Positions 8,512 to 17,426 are shown, numbered from the stretch's first letter. The stretch: 64,000 bases of DNA from Pseudoalteromonas galatheae (GCF_005886105.2 NZ_PNCO02000001.1:62001-126000), one strand, 5' to 3'. Numbers and translations: made by a program. The notes: generated from the sequence alone by a model not told the origin.

Positions 8512-8925
8512 ATGTCTGTAAATAAAGGTTTTACGCTAACAGAGTTATTAATTGCCGTTGCAATCGTGGCGATCACTGCCAGCGTAGCATATCCGTCTTA
8601 TGTAGAATATGTACAAGATGCCCGCCGTTCACAAGCACAGCAGAACATGTTGGAAATGGCAGGAGTTATTGAGCGTATCTATAGCCGCAATAGTGGTTAT
8701 CCAGACGCAAATTTGCTTCCTAACTTACCGCAGTCAGATTTTTATACATTTAAATATACGCCAACAGATAAACCGAATGGCGCTGTGGGGCAATATCGCA
8801 ATTTGGGATACCAATTAACTGCCACGCCAATAACAGGAAAAGCACAAGCGATGGACAGGTGTGGTGTACTAAGTATTAATCATCTTGGTGAACAGGGACC
8901 GAAAAACAATGATTGCTGGCAATAA
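8512..8925 (+). CDS. pilE: Type IV minor pilin PilE
   Basis: PilE is a small minor pilin that takes part in initiating type IV pilus assembly. The N-terminus MSVNKG/FTLTELLIAVAIVA has a PilD prepilin peptidase site (G before F) and Glu at position +5, followed by the hydrophobic helix. The C-terminal disulfide pair is visible (RCGVLS and DCWQ). The 137-residue length is normal. It opens a cluster of five pilin-like genes with overlaps or very short gaps, the usual co-assembled minor pilin set. Confidence 0.88.
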   Translation: MSVNKGFTLTELLIAVAIVAITASVAYPSYVEYVQDARRSQAQQNMLEMAGVIERIYSRNSGYPDANLLPNLPQSDFYTFKYTPTDKPNGAVGQYRNLGYQLTATPITGKAQAMDRCGVLSINHLGEQGPKNNDCWQ

Positions 8926-9367
8926 AAACATAGGATTTACCTTGCTTGAGCTACTTATTGCGATGGCAATTCTCGCAATTTTAGCTTCTGTAGCTGCGCC
9001 CAGTTTTATAAAGCAAATTCAGCAAGACCGATTGGCAACGCATGCTAATCAACTGCAGGCGGTATATCGCTTGGCCCGAAGTGAAGCGGTACGACGTGAG
9101 CAGCAAGTATCACTGGTTGTGGAGGGCAGCGACTGGGTTGTTAAAACCAATGAGAATGGCCAATTGACCGAGGTGGGACGGTTTTCTATTAAACATAGCT
9201 CGATAGAAGTGGCACTTGCCGATCAAATGGTGCGTGAAAGTGGTGAAGTGCTAGCGACAAACAATATATTGATCACCGACAACATTGCCGATACCCAGGA
9301 TTACCGTTTATGTGTGTTGGTCAGTGGTCAAAGCTGGTTAGCTGAGGCGGAACAAAATTGCAGTTAA
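8909..9367 (+). CDS. fimT: Type IV minor pilin FimT/GspH family
   Basis: This is a 152-residue prepilin-like protein, starting at ATG 8909 inside the end of pilE (17-bp overlap). The processing site is NIG/FTLLELLIAMAILAIL with Glu at +5. The segment LYRLARSEAVRREQQVSL (here AVYRLARSEAVRREQ) is the hallmark of the GspH/FimT family, as is the C-terminal cysteine pair. It probably helps prime pilus assembly, and FimT homologues can bind DNA during uptake. Confidence 0.85.
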   Translation: MIAGNKNIGFTLLELLIAMAILAILASVAAPSFIKQIQQDRLATHANQLQAVYRLARSEAVRREQQVSLVVEGSDWVVKTNENGQLTEVGRFSIKHSSIEVALADQMVRESGEVLATNNILITDNIADTQDYRLCVLVSGQSWLAEAEQNCS

Positions 9368-9780
9368 GTAAGGGGTTTTCCCTCATTGAAGTTGTGGTGT
9401 CGATGTTGGTGGCTGGATTAATGTTACTAGGTCTTGCAGCTACGCAGCTTAAGTCATTACAGTTCGCCTCCAATAGCTTTCAATATACGATGGCGTTAAT
9501 TCATGGCCAAAATGCAATTGATAGGATATGGCCTTTGTTATGTGAGTTGCAGCATAACAACAATGATATGACGCTTGATAACCCGCTGATTCAGCAACTG
9601 CATCCTGCTGATAGCCGCTTTACATTAGTGCTGCCCGCGACATATAGCAATAATATGCAGCTTACAGTGAGTTGGGAAGATAAGCGGGTAGAAAATCCTG
9701 CTGAAAACCAAGTTTCTTTGACTACCAGTTATCCAGATGTTGTGGATACTTGCTCTTCACCACCTGGAGGGGGCTCATGA
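9358..9780 (+). CDS. pilV: Type IV minor pilin PilV
   Basis: This is a 140-residue prepilin-like protein with LSKG/FSLIEVVVSMLVAGLM, including the PilD site and Glu +5. The start is TTG at 9358, which overlaps the end of fimT by 10 bp; no ATG in frame precedes the processing site. The motif GLAATQLKSLQFA just after the helix is typical of PilV. It ends by ATGA overlap with pilW. Confidence 0.82.
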   Translation: MQLSKGFSLIEVVVSMLVAGLMLLGLAATQLKSLQFASNSFQYTMALIHGQNAIDRIWPLLCELQHNNNDMTLDNPLIQQLHPADSRFTLVLPATYSNNMQLTVSWEDKRVENPAENQVSLTTSYPDVVDTCSSPPGGGS

Positions 9781-10265
9781 AACAGATAAAGGGCTATACC
9801 TTACTGGAACTCATGGTTGCCATGGTTGTGGGGTTAGTATTGGTGATAGGGATTGCAACGTCATATACGTCGATAAAAGAAACTGTGACGACAAGCCAGC
9901 AGCTTGCAACATCGCAAGAGATTGTTCGATATACCAATCGAGTAATGATGCGCAGCATTAAGCAGACACAAGCAATCCCTGCTGTGACGGCCACCGATAT
10001 TACGATCCGCCAACTGGCTGGGGTACCCGCTTGTGATGGCAGTGTACCCACTGTTGACTACACTGAGCGTTATTTTTTACAAGGTGAGTATTTAGTGTGC
10101 GATCGCGGCACTGGTGATATCAATCTTTTGAAAGGGGTAACTGGACTTGTGTTTGCAACCGATGCCAGTGGTCAGTTAATTACAGTGACAATACAAGGTA
10201 GTAGTTTTCCGACACAATACGGTGCAGGCATACAGATGAATTTTTACGCTGGATTAGGTAGCTAA
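9777..10265 (+). CDS. pilW: Type IV minor pilin PilW
   Basis: This is a 162-residue prepilin-like protein. The start is the ATG at 9777, in an ATGA overlap with the pilV stop and preceded by GGAGGGGG. The site is IKG/YTLLELMVAMVVGLVL, with Tyr at +1 instead of Phe and Glu at +5. It is shorter than many PilW proteins (often above 250 residues), but position between pilV and pilX supports the call. Confidence 0.78.
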   Translation: MKQIKGYTLLELMVAMVVGLVLVIGIATSYTSIKETVTTSQQLATSQEIVRYTNRVMMRSIKQTQAIPAVTATDITIRQLAGVPACDGSVPTVDYTERYFLQGEYLVCDRGTGDINLLKGVTGLVFATDASGQLITVTIQGSSFPTQYGAGIQMNFYAGLGS

Positions 10266-10269
10266 TACA

Positions 10270-12012
10270 ATGAAACAACAACAAGGTTTTACACTGGTTA
10301 AAGTGATGCTGCTCGGCGGCATGGCTAGCGTTGTGGTATTCGCTTCCCTCAAGGAAGGTGTGGTACAAGAAAGATTAAGTGGTAACTTCCAAAAGGACAT
10401 TAATGCAAGGTTAGTGGCTGAACAAGGGATCAGAGAATATCGTCAAAAGCTGGATGCAGAGGTTGCCAAAAATAACCCGCAAGATGTGGCGACACTTATT
10501 GGTAGTATCAGTAAAACGGGTAACGGAGCTGTCGCTGATTCGCAATATCAGATTTCGGTTAATGCCGATGGCAACGAATTTGAAATCGAAAGCTTAGGTC
10601 AACGCCATGGTGAGCATGCAAATCATCGACTGGTTGCGCGCTTCGAGCTGCGGCCAGCAGCAAAAGAGTCCATATTCCAAAATGCGGTTACTGGTTGTAA
10701 AGGTGTGAATCTTTCTGGTAGTGGCTCTGTCGACAGCTATGATTCATCGAAAGGCACTTACGAAGAAACAAAAAGCCATGATGGTGATGTACACACTGTG
10801 GTGGGCGATGCAGACGTGGTGCTATCAGGCCACTCTCCGATTAAAGGTGATGTAGAAGCATCTGGTGTGATTTACTTAAAAGGTTCTTCACCGGTTTTGG
10901 GTGACGTTAGGTCAAATACCGGGGTAGATATTTCGCCGTCATCGAGTGGTATTCGAGTGGAAGGTAATGTCTATAGCCGAGGATTTTTCACACATAGAGG
11001 CGGCAAGATCCAAGGTTATGTGCGTACCATGGGGGATGCCAAAATGGAGTGGGGTGCTGAGATCCTCAACCAAAATGGTGATGCGTTTGATATTCAATAT
11101 ACTGGTAATGGTCAATTTAAAGATACTGGCTTACAAGTTCAAGATGGAGTGCATTACTCCGATGCTAAATTTAGAGTCGCAGATTTAGTGGTTGAGCCGG
11201 TAAAAGTGTACGATCCAGATTCTCCCGACTACGACCCAGCAAGGCCAAATAAAGAATGTGATCCTTTGGCGTTGCCTTTTAATATGGATAGCATCATTGA
11301 TCCAAATAACGACTTTTCCTCCTTAAATGTAGGTGCGCAACAAATCTTACACTTTAAACCTAAACAGGCAGTTTACGAGCGTAATGGCTCAAGCGTGTAT
11401 GTTGCAAAAGAGCACACCATTTATTTATTCCAAGGGGTGGAGCAAAACCTCGGCACAGCGACAGAAAAAACGCAGCTCGCGTTTCCATTTAAAGGGTTGA
11501 AGCTAGGATCTGACGGAAAGATTAAGATCTCTGGTGGCGATGTGATTTGGTTGATTGATGGGGATCTGAAATTAACCGGCGACACTCATATTTGGATAGA
11601 AAAAGAAAGCTCTTTGACGGTGTTCACCACTGGCAAAGTTTCTATTGGCGCAAGTGCTAAGGTTATTGCTGAGCAAGAAGGCTTAACCAAGAAGAGCAAA
11701 CTGCCGGTATTTAGTGTGTATTCTTCATTTGATGGCCCGAATGGTTTTGTATTCAGCGGCGCGTCTTCTTTATATGCTGCCATTTATTCACCGTTAACTT
11801 CTATTCTGTTGAATGGCAGTGGGCAATTATATGGTACAGTTCGAGGGGCTTCTATCACCGGTACCGGTGGTACAGGGATCCACTTTGATCAAGCATTAAA
11901 AAATTCGGGTATTGGTGTGCAGCCGCCAGGGCAAAAGCCAACATTGGTTTTTAAGGGTTGGCACTATAAACCCTACCAAGTTGCCGATGAGAGTGAAGCT
12001 AATACCAATTGA
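10270..12012 (+). CDS. pilX: PilX-like minor pilin with a very long C-terminal region
   Basis: The N-terminus QQQG/FTLVKVMLLGGMAS looks like a prepilin, but +5 is Lys rather than Glu, and EGVVQERLSGNFQ with VAEQGIRE matches the PilX N-terminal family. PilX proteins are usually below 200 residues; this one has 580. From about residue 140 to 560 it carries many short Gly/Ser beta-strand segments such as GVNLSGSGSVDSY, GDVEASGVIYLKGSSP and VRGASITGTG, suggesting a beta-helix-like exposed domain. No pilY1 adhesin gene follows, so this domain may replace it (inference). The stop codon lies inside the dispersed repeat at 12001. Confidence 0.68.
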   Translation: MKQQQGFTLVKVMLLGGMASVVVFASLKEGVVQERLSGNFQKDINARLVAEQGIREYRQKLDAEVAKNNPQDVATLIGSISKTGNGAVADSQYQISVNADGNEFEIESLGQRHGEHANHRLVARFELRPAAKESIFQNAVTGCKGVNLSGSGSVDSYDSSKGTYEETKSHDGDVHTVVGDADVVLSGHSPIKGDVEASGVIYLKGSSPVLGDVRSNTGVDISPSSSGIRVEGNVYSRGFFTHRGGKIQGYVRTMGDAKMEWGAEILNQNGDAFDIQYTGNGQFKDTGLQVQDGVHYSDAKFRVADLVVEPVKVYDPDSPDYDPARPNKECDPLALPFNMDSIIDPNNDFSSLNVGAQQILHFKPKQAVYERNGSSVYVAKEHTIYLFQGVEQNLGTATEKTQLAFPFKGLKLGSDGKIKISGGDVIWLIDGDLKLTGDTHIWIEKESSLTVFTTGKVSIGASAKVIAEQEGLTKKSKLPVFSVYSSFDGPNGFVFSGASSLYAAIYSPLTSILLNGSGQLYGTVRGASITGTGGTGIHFDQALKNSGIGVQPPGQKPTLVFKGWHYKPYQVADESEANTN

Positions 12013-12162
12013 ATTAATTCTCTAATCAATTTGAAGGGTGAAATAGCATATTAGCTTCGTTAAAAATTTCTCATTTAGAACAACTAAATAGCAAAATTTT
12101 TGCCTTGCTACTAAAGCTATTTCCCGCTTCAAGATAGATCATTTACTTAATACAACTGGTAT
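12001..12162. repeat. Dispersed MITE-like repeat, copy 2
   Basis: The ends AATACCAATT (12001-12010) and AACTGGTAT (12154-12162) are imperfect inverted repeats. The core GTTAAAAATTTCTCATTTAG and AACTAAATAGCAAAATTTTT matches the copy at 3068-3232. The left end overlaps the last four codons of the pilX-like gene and contributes its TGA stop. No transposase is encoded. Confidence 0.75.
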
Positions 12163-12185
12163 AAAAGCGCTGAGTAACTTTCCTA

Positions 12186-12209
12186 AGTGGAGCTTAGGCT
12201 CCACTTTTT
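12186..12209 (+). terminator. Rho-independent terminator after the pilin operon
   Basis: AGTGGAGC (12186-12193) pairs with GCTCCACT (12198-12205) around TTAG, and Ts follow to 12209. It lies beyond the repeat and closes the pilE-pilX operon. The rest of the 370-bp gap up to 12383 is AT rich and should hold the promoter of the sigma-factor operon. Confidence 0.85.
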
Positions 12210-12382
12210 GCTGCTAAATAAAAGAGTAAAATTTTTTCCAACCCCTTTAAACCATTTCTGGTTTCACCTGCGTCTAAATAAGTACTTTATAAAAAAGTAG
12301 AAATTGGCAATTGAGCGTTGGTGACTTTGTTTGTTCCATTCGATATGCGAAGATGAAGGAATCAACCCAAAGGAACAGACGC

Positions 12383-12934
12383 ATGATAATTAATGCCAAA
12401 GAGGCATTTACACAAGAACAAACCGATGCGCTAGTGGCTAGATGCCAGCAAGGGGATCAAGGTGCATTTCGGGAACTATTTGAGCAACACCATCGTCGCG
12501 TATATGCGTTGTGTCTTAGGTTGCTCGCTGAGCCCGCTCATGCAGAAGATGCATGCCAGGAAGTTTTTGTGCAACTGTGGCAAAAGATAGACCAATTTAG
12601 AGGGCAATCACAATTTACGACTTGGCTTCATAGTGTGACCAGTAATATTGCTATCAGCTATCTTAGAAAGCAAAAGAACTGGTTACAAAAGGTCGTAAGC
12701 TTTGAACAATCCGGGCTGGATGAGCAAGGTGCTGAGCAGCTAGGAGAGCTAAATGGCTTAGATAAACTCATTGTCAGATTGCCTGAACGCGCTAGGTTGG
12801 TCTTCGTATTACATGCTGTTGAAGGGTATCGCCACGAGGAAATTGCCAATATGTTAAACATGGCCGTAGGGTCGAGTAAATCGCAATATCACCGAGCACG
12901 TAACTTATTACAGGAGTGGTACAACAATGACTAA
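12383..12934 (+). CDS. ECF-type RNA polymerase sigma factor
   Basis: This is a sigma-70 family protein of the extracytoplasmic function group, about 183 residues from the chosen ATG at 12383 (AAAGGA 8 bases upstream; TTG/ATG codons further up are possible). Region 2 has LFEQHHRRVYALCLRLL, AEDACQEVFVQLWQ and the -10 recognition segment FTTWLHSVTSNIAISYLRK. Region 4 has LPERARLVFVLHAVEGYRHEEIANML with a helix-turn-helix. It overlaps the next gene, a likely anti-sigma factor, by 8 bp. Confidence 0.92.
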   Translation: MIINAKEAFTQEQTDALVARCQQGDQGAFRELFEQHHRRVYALCLRLLAEPAHAEDACQEVFVQLWQKIDQFRGQSQFTTWLHSVTSNIAISYLRKQKNWLQKVVSFEQSGLDEQGAEQLGELNGLDKLIVRLPERARLVFVLHAVEGYRHEEIANMLNMAVGSSKSQYHRARNLLQEWYNND

Positions 12935-13406
12935 ACCATCTTTTGATGAATTTATGCATACCGCACTGAATGACGAACAGTCGCAGCCAAAGCCACAACG
13001 TGACTTATGGCAAGGCGTTGAGCGTGCAATCAATCAAGCACAACCGATGCAGCCGCCAAAACAAAGTAATTGGCAAAAGTTATCAGGTATTGCGGCGTGT
13101 ACTATTGCGGGTTTACTCGCTTGGCAAGTGATTATGAATCAGCCCAAGCAAGACTCATTGGCTAATATTAGCGCTTTTTTTGAGCAGCAAAAGCAGTCTT
13201 TACTGGTTCAATATGAAACGCAGCCAGCGCTGACTTCTGATTGGCAGGCACAATTGCAAGAGCTCGAGCAAGCGGAACAAGCGATCAAGCTGTCTTTAAA
13301 GCAAGATCCTGAGAACGCAGCGCTGTTAAAAATGTTAGCTCAGGTTTATCAGCAGCAACTCGACTTAATCAATAAGGTTCACCAACCTCGTTGGCAACAA
13401 ATTTAG
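12927..13406 (+). CDS. Probable membrane anti-sigma factor
   Basis: This 159-residue protein has one transmembrane segment near residues 49-66 (LSGIAACTIAGLLAWQVIM). The cytoplasmic N-terminal part carries MTKPSFDEFMHTAL and is followed by a Gln-rich, helical periplasmic part. It does not show the HxxxCxxC zinc motif of ZAS anti-sigma factors. The function is inferred from translational overlap with the ECF sigma factor and topology. Confidence 0.7.
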   Translation: MTKPSFDEFMHTALNDEQSQPKPQRDLWQGVERAINQAQPMQPPKQSNWQKLSGIAACTIAGLLAWQVIMNQPKQDSLANISAFFEQQKQSLLVQYETQPALTSDWQAQLQELEQAEQAIKLSLKQDPENAALLKMLAQVYQQQLDLINKVHQPRWQQI

Positions 13407-13416
13407 GAGAATTAGG

Positions 13417-14355
13417 ATGAAAGCATTAATTATTGGCCTAACGGCACTACCTGCGATGGTGTTCGCAGGAGAGTCTATCGATAAAGAACTGTCGGTTCCT
13501 GCAAATGGTAAAGTTGTCATCGAGAATCAGCGCGGTGACGTAACGATAAAGACATGGGATAAAAACGTTTTTAAAGTGACAGGCGAGTTAGACGATAAAG
13601 CTGAGGGTTATAAATTAGAGACCTCTGGCGAGGTAACCGAGTTTATCGTGAAGATGCCAAGACGCTATAAAAGTTGGGGCGGTGGTGATGGCTCTACACT
13701 TACCATTTATATGCCTCGTACTAGTGAGTTAAATTTTGAAGGGGTGGTGGTTGATGTTGAAGCGGCTGATTTAACGGCGGGCGCCCGTATCAAAACGGTC
13801 AACGGCAATATTAAAGCGAGTAAAATCAGCGGTAAAATTGCGTTAGAAACCGTAAATGGTGATATTGATAGTCGTGACTTGGATGGCAATATTCAGTTTG
13901 AAACCGTCAATGGGGACATTGAGGATATCGCTTCGAACGGTAAGCTAAGATTTAACGCCGTTAATGGCGAAATTAAAACGCAAACCACCGCGACCGAGCT
14001 GCGCTTAGAAAACGTCAATGGCGAAGTCGAGTTAAAGATGGCAGAGTTAAAAGATCTACGCTTATCTACCGTTAACGGCGAAATAGCAGTATATGCAGCA
14101 AAGTTACTGGATAACGCCAATATAAATATGGACAGCGTTAGCGGCGATATTGAACTTTATTTCCCTACGGATGTATCAGCAAGGTTTGAAATCAACGCAC
14201 ATTCTGGCGGCCATATCACCAATGAGCTAAGTTCAGAGCAAGTTAAAAAAGCCAAATATGGCCCAGCTCGTTCACTTGAGTTTGTGCTTAACGGTGGTAA
14301 TGCTGATGTAGAAATCGATACTGTTAGCGGCAATATTGAGCTAAAGCGTAACTAG
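13417..14355 (+). CDS. Secreted DUF4097-family beta-strand repeat protein
   Basis: The signal peptide MKALIIGLTALPAMVFA is cleaved before GESIDKE. The rest is a run of short beta-strand repeats, each with a T/A-VNG-N/D/E-I core (TVNGNI, TVNGDI, TVNGDI, AVNGEI, NVNGEV, TVNGEI, SVSGDI and VSGNI), the pattern of DUF4097 and its beta-helix-like fold. It lies 10 bp after the anti-sigma gene, so it is probably an envelope target or sensor co-regulated with the ECF system. The biochemical role is unknown. Confidence 0.85.
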   Translation: MKALIIGLTALPAMVFAGESIDKELSVPANGKVVIENQRGDVTIKTWDKNVFKVTGELDDKAEGYKLETSGEVTEFIVKMPRRYKSWGGGDGSTLTIYMPRTSELNFEGVVVDVEAADLTAGARIKTVNGNIKASKISGKIALETVNGDIDSRDLDGNIQFETVNGDIEDIASNGKLRFNAVNGEIKTQTTATELRLENVNGEVELKMAELKDLRLSTVNGEIAVYAAKLLDNANINMDSVSGDIELYFPTDVSARFEINAHSGGHITNELSSEQVKKAKYGPARSLEFVLNGGNADVEIDTVSGNIELKRN

Positions 14356-14381
14356 TGAAGCAATAGAGCAATAAGGACAAC

Positions 14382-14415
14382 AAAAGGCCAGAGTTTCCCC
14401 AAACTCTGGCCTTTT
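14382..14415. terminator. Strong bidirectional terminator
   Basis: A perfect 15-bp stem, AAAAGGCCAGAGTTT (14382-14396) with AAACTCTGGCCTTTT (14401-14415), closes on a CCCC loop. The flanking A and T runs are within the stem. It ends the sigma/anti-sigma/DUF4097 operon and insulates dnaB. Confidence 0.93.
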
Positions 14416-14420
14416 GTTAT

Positions 14421-14448
14421 TTGCACTTATGAGTAGACCAGATACAAT
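14421..14448 (+). promoter_or_regulatory. Predicted sigma-70 promoter of dnaB
   Basis: TTGCAC (14421-14426) and TACAAT (14443-14448) are 16 bp apart, directly after the terminator and about 30 bp upstream of dnaB. Confidence 0.6.
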
Positions 14449-14478
14449 AGAGGGCCTTCAATTTCTCTATGTTGTGAT

Positions 14479-15858
14479 ATGGCTAAACCAGATATACAAG
14501 TCGATACCTTAAAAGTTCCACCGCACTCAATTGAAGCTGAGCAATCTGTGCTCGGTGGCTTGATGTTAGATAATGAAGCCTTTGACCGTGTTGCGGAATT
14601 GGTGGTGTCTCATGACTTTTATACCAGAACCCATAAGCTGATTTTTGAAGCAATGGAAAAGCTGGTAGAGCTTAGTCAACCTATCGATTTAATCACAATT
14701 TCTGAGAATCTTGAAAAGAATAATCAGTTAGAAACCATAGGTGGTTTCTCATATCTTGCTGAGATTGCTAAAAACACGCCAAGTGCTGCAAACATTGATG
14801 CATACGCGAGTATCGTCCGTGAGCGCGCGGTTGTTCGCGAAATGATTGGTGTGGCGAATGAAATAGCTGAGGCAGGCTTTAATCCTGAGGGACGAGATAG
14901 CCATGAACTGTTAGACTTAGCTGAGAGCAAGGTATTTAAGATTGCTGAGCAGCGCACTAAAAGTACTGAAGGCCCGCAAAGCATTCATAGCATTCTAGAG
15001 AAAACAGTTGATAAAATTGAAGAACTTTACCAATCTCCACAAGATGGTGTTACCGGGGTAAGTACAGGCTATGGCGACTTAGACAAGATGACGGCAGGAC
15101 TACAGCCTTCTGATTTGATCATTGTCGCAGCGCGTCCGTCGATGGGTAAAACCACTTTTGCGATGAACTTGGCTGAGCATGCCGCGATGACGCAAGATAA
15201 GCCGGTTCTGATCTACTCGCTAGAGATGCCTTCAGAACAGATCATGATGAGGATGCTCGCTTCACTTGGTCGTATCAACCAAACTAAAGTACGTACCGGT
15301 CAATTAGACGATGATGATTGGGCACGCCTGTCATCTACCATGGGCTTACTGATGGAAAAAGGCAAGATGTACATTGATGATGCGTCCGGCCTTACGCCAA
15401 CAGATGTGCGTTCACGCGCTAGAAGAATTGCACGCGATCACGGTGGGATCAGCATGATCATGGTGGACTACTTGCAGCTCATGCGCGTACCGAGCCTTTC
15501 AGACAACCGTACGCTTGAGATTGCTGAAATTTCTCGCTCATTAAAGGCGCTCGCAAAAGAGCTGCAATGCCCAGTTATCGCGCTTTCTCAGCTTAACCGT
15601 ACGCTAGAACAACGTGCAGATAAACGCCCAGTTAACTCCGACTTACGTGAATCAGGCTCTATCGAGCAGGATGCCGACTTAATCATGTTCATTTATCGTG
15701 ATGAAGTTTATAACGACGATAGCCCCGACAAAGGCACGGCTGAAATCATCATAGGTAAGCAGCGTAACGGTCCTATCGGTAAGGTTAGGTTAACCTTCCA
15801 AGGTCAATACTCTCGATTCGATAACTATGCGGGTCCAGCAATGGACGACGAATATTAA
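14479..15858 (+). CDS. dnaB: Replicative DNA helicase DnaB
   Basis: DnaB is the hexameric 5'-3' helicase of the replication fork. The 459-residue protein has the N-terminal domain (PPHSIEAEQSVLGGLMLDN) and a RecA-like ATPase domain with Walker A RPSMGKTTFAMNLA at about 219, Walker B IMVDYLQLM, and the C-terminal SGSIEQDADLIMF. No intein interrupts these motifs. The family length is normal. alr follows 19 bp downstream. Confidence 0.98.
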   Translation: MAKPDIQVDTLKVPPHSIEAEQSVLGGLMLDNEAFDRVAELVVSHDFYTRTHKLIFEAMEKLVELSQPIDLITISENLEKNNQLETIGGFSYLAEIAKNTPSAANIDAYASIVRERAVVREMIGVANEIAEAGFNPEGRDSHELLDLAESKVFKIAEQRTKSTEGPQSIHSILEKTVDKIEELYQSPQDGVTGVSTGYGDLDKMTAGLQPSDLIIVAARPSMGKTTFAMNLAEHAAMTQDKPVLIYSLEMPSEQIMMRMLASLGRINQTKVRTGQLDDDDWARLSSTMGLLMEKGKMYIDDASGLTPTDVRSRARRIARDHGGISMIMVDYLQLMRVPSLSDNRTLEIAEISRSLKALAKELQCPVIALSQLNRTLEQRADKRPVNSDLRESGSIEQDADLIMFIYRDEVYNDDSPDKGTAEIIIGKQRNGPIGKVRLTFQGQYSRFDNYAGPAMDDEY

Positions 15859-15877
15859 CTGTCAATTGAGTAATGAA

Positions 15878-16960
15878 ATGCGACTAGCGAGTGCTGAAAT
15901 AGATTTAACCGCGCTGAGAGAAAACCTACAGCTAACGCAAAAACTGGCGCCAAAAAGTAAGATTATGGCTGTACTTAAGGCCAATGCTTACGGCCATGGT
16001 TTGGTTAAAATAGCGCAGCATTTGCAAGATGCAGATGCATTCGCTGTGGCGAGAGTTGATGAAGCGCTCGCGCTGAGAACAGGTGGCATCACTAAACCAA
16101 TTGTCCTGTTGGAAGGTTTTTTTCATCCTTCTGATTTACCTATTCTACTTGCCAATAATTTGCAAACCATAGTGCATGACATTTCTCAGCTTGAAGCCAT
16201 TGAGCGTGCTGATTTAGATGCGCCGCTCACAGTGTGGCTAAAAGTAGATACCGGTATGCACCGTCTCGGCGTTGAGCCTGAAGAGTTTGAAGCGTTTTAT
16301 GCCCGCCTCAAGCGCTCAAAAAATGTTGCTGATAAAATCCACTTAATGACACACTTTGCTTGTGCTGATGATATCAAAGACAATAAAACCGAAGTACAAC
16401 AAGTGCTATTTAAGTCTTTAGTTGGCCAAAGTCACGCACCATTGTGTTTGGCAAACTCTGCGGGGATCATAGGCTGGCCTGAATCTCATGGCGACTGGAT
16501 CCGTCCCGGTCTAATGCTTTATGGTGTTTCGCCTATGCTCGCTCGCGTTGGACAGCAACATGGTTTAAGACCAGTCATGCGCTTGACCACTAAAGTTATT
16601 GCCATCAAGCGGGTGAGGGCGCATCAAGCGGTGGGATATGGCGGACGTTGGCAATGTGAACAGGATACCTATCTTGCCGTCATTGGTGTTGGCTATGGAG
16701 ATGGTTATCCCAGACACGCTAAAATTGGCACACCAGTGGTTATTGGTAACCAGCGTTACGGCATAGTTGGCACTGTGTCGATGGATATGATCAGTGTGAA
16801 TATTGGTGATAATCCCCATGGCATTCAAGTTGGTGACGAAGTAGAAATGTGGGGACCAAACCTACCAGTAGAAGAAATAGCGCAATGTGCAGGTACTATT
16901 CCATATGAGCTGTTGTGTAACGTCACTCCAAGAGTAAGCTACGAATACATTGAAGGCTAA
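15878..16960 (+). CDS. alr: Alanine racemase
   Basis: Alr is a PLP enzyme that interconverts L- and D-alanine for peptidoglycan. The start ATG at 15878 gives MRLASAEIDLTALREN, the standard N-terminus; in-frame codons upstream lie within dnaB. PLP-binding Lys34 is in VLKANAYGHGL and the second catalytic base, Tyr254, is in VGYGGRW. GVGYGDGYPR and MDMISVNIG complete the family set. The product has 360 residues. The dnaB-alr pair is common in gammaproteobacteria. Confidence 0.97.
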   Translation: MRLASAEIDLTALRENLQLTQKLAPKSKIMAVLKANAYGHGLVKIAQHLQDADAFAVARVDEALALRTGGITKPIVLLEGFFHPSDLPILLANNLQTIVHDISQLEAIERADLDAPLTVWLKVDTGMHRLGVEPEEFEAFYARLKRSKNVADKIHLMTHFACADDIKDNKTEVQQVLFKSLVGQSHAPLCLANSAGIIGWPESHGDWIRPGLMLYGVSPMLARVGQQHGLRPVMRLTTKVIAIKRVRAHQAVGYGGRWQCEQDTYLAVIGVGYGDGYPRHAKIGTPVVIGNQRYGIVGTVSMDMISVNIGDNPHGIQVGDEVEMWGPNLPVEEIAQCAGTIPYELLCNVTPRVSYEYIEG

Positions 16961-16983
16961 ACGCTGAGCGCCTAGCCTTTTTT
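16954..16983 (+). terminator. Terminator of alr, overlapping the 3' end of yjbQ
   Basis: AGGCTA (16954-16959) pairs with TAGCCT (16973-16978), and a T run extends to 16983. The hairpin includes both the alr stop and the stop of the convergent yjbQ gene. Confidence 0.7.
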
Positions 16984-17403
16984 GTCACCTTGAAGCGTTG
17001 CGATAACACGTCTTACACCACCGTGATCACGATGCTCACCGAGATAAATACCTTGCCAAGTACCTAAACGTAGGCGGCCCTCAGAAATGGGAATGGTTAC
17101 TTCACATCCTAAGGTGCTGGATTTGATATGTGCTGGCATATCATCATCACCCTCATAGTCATGGCGGTAGTAGCTTTGCCTCTGTGGTACAAAATGATTA
17201 AAGTGGCTTTCCATATCCATACGTACCGTTGGGTCGGCATTTTCGTTTATTGTTAGGCTGGCGGAGGTGTGTTGTATAAACAGGTGCAGCAGCCCTATAC
17301 GATAGTCATGTAAGTCAGGAAGCTGCGAGATAATCTCATCGTCTATTAAGTGAAAGCCTCGTTTTCGAGGCTTCAAGGTAATTTGTTTTTGAGTCCAACT
17401 CAT
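16972..17403 (-). CDS. yjbQ: YjbQ family protein (UPF0047)
   Basis: The 143-residue protein matches the YjbQ/UPF0047 family: [23 protein letters not shown], a conserved ESHFNHF segment, [13 protein letters not shown], and the C-terminal [21 protein letters not shown]. Conserved His and Asp residues form a likely active site. Some members show weak thiamine phosphate synthase activity, but the true physiological role is unsettled. It is not linked to the thi operon at the left of the window. Confidence 0.9.
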   Translation of the reverse strand: MSWTQKQITLKPRKRGFHLIDDEIISQLPDLHDYRIGLLHLFIQHTSASLTINENADPTVRMDMESHFNHFVPQRQSYYRHDYEGDDDMPAHIKSSTLGCEVTIPISEGRLRLGTWQGIYLGEHRDHGGVRRVIATLQGDKKG

Positions 17404-17426
17404 AAAGTAACGTGTGTTTTTAACTG

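Noticed and set aside
14479..15858. Intein in dnaB
   Set aside because: All helicase motifs are continuous and the length is normal.
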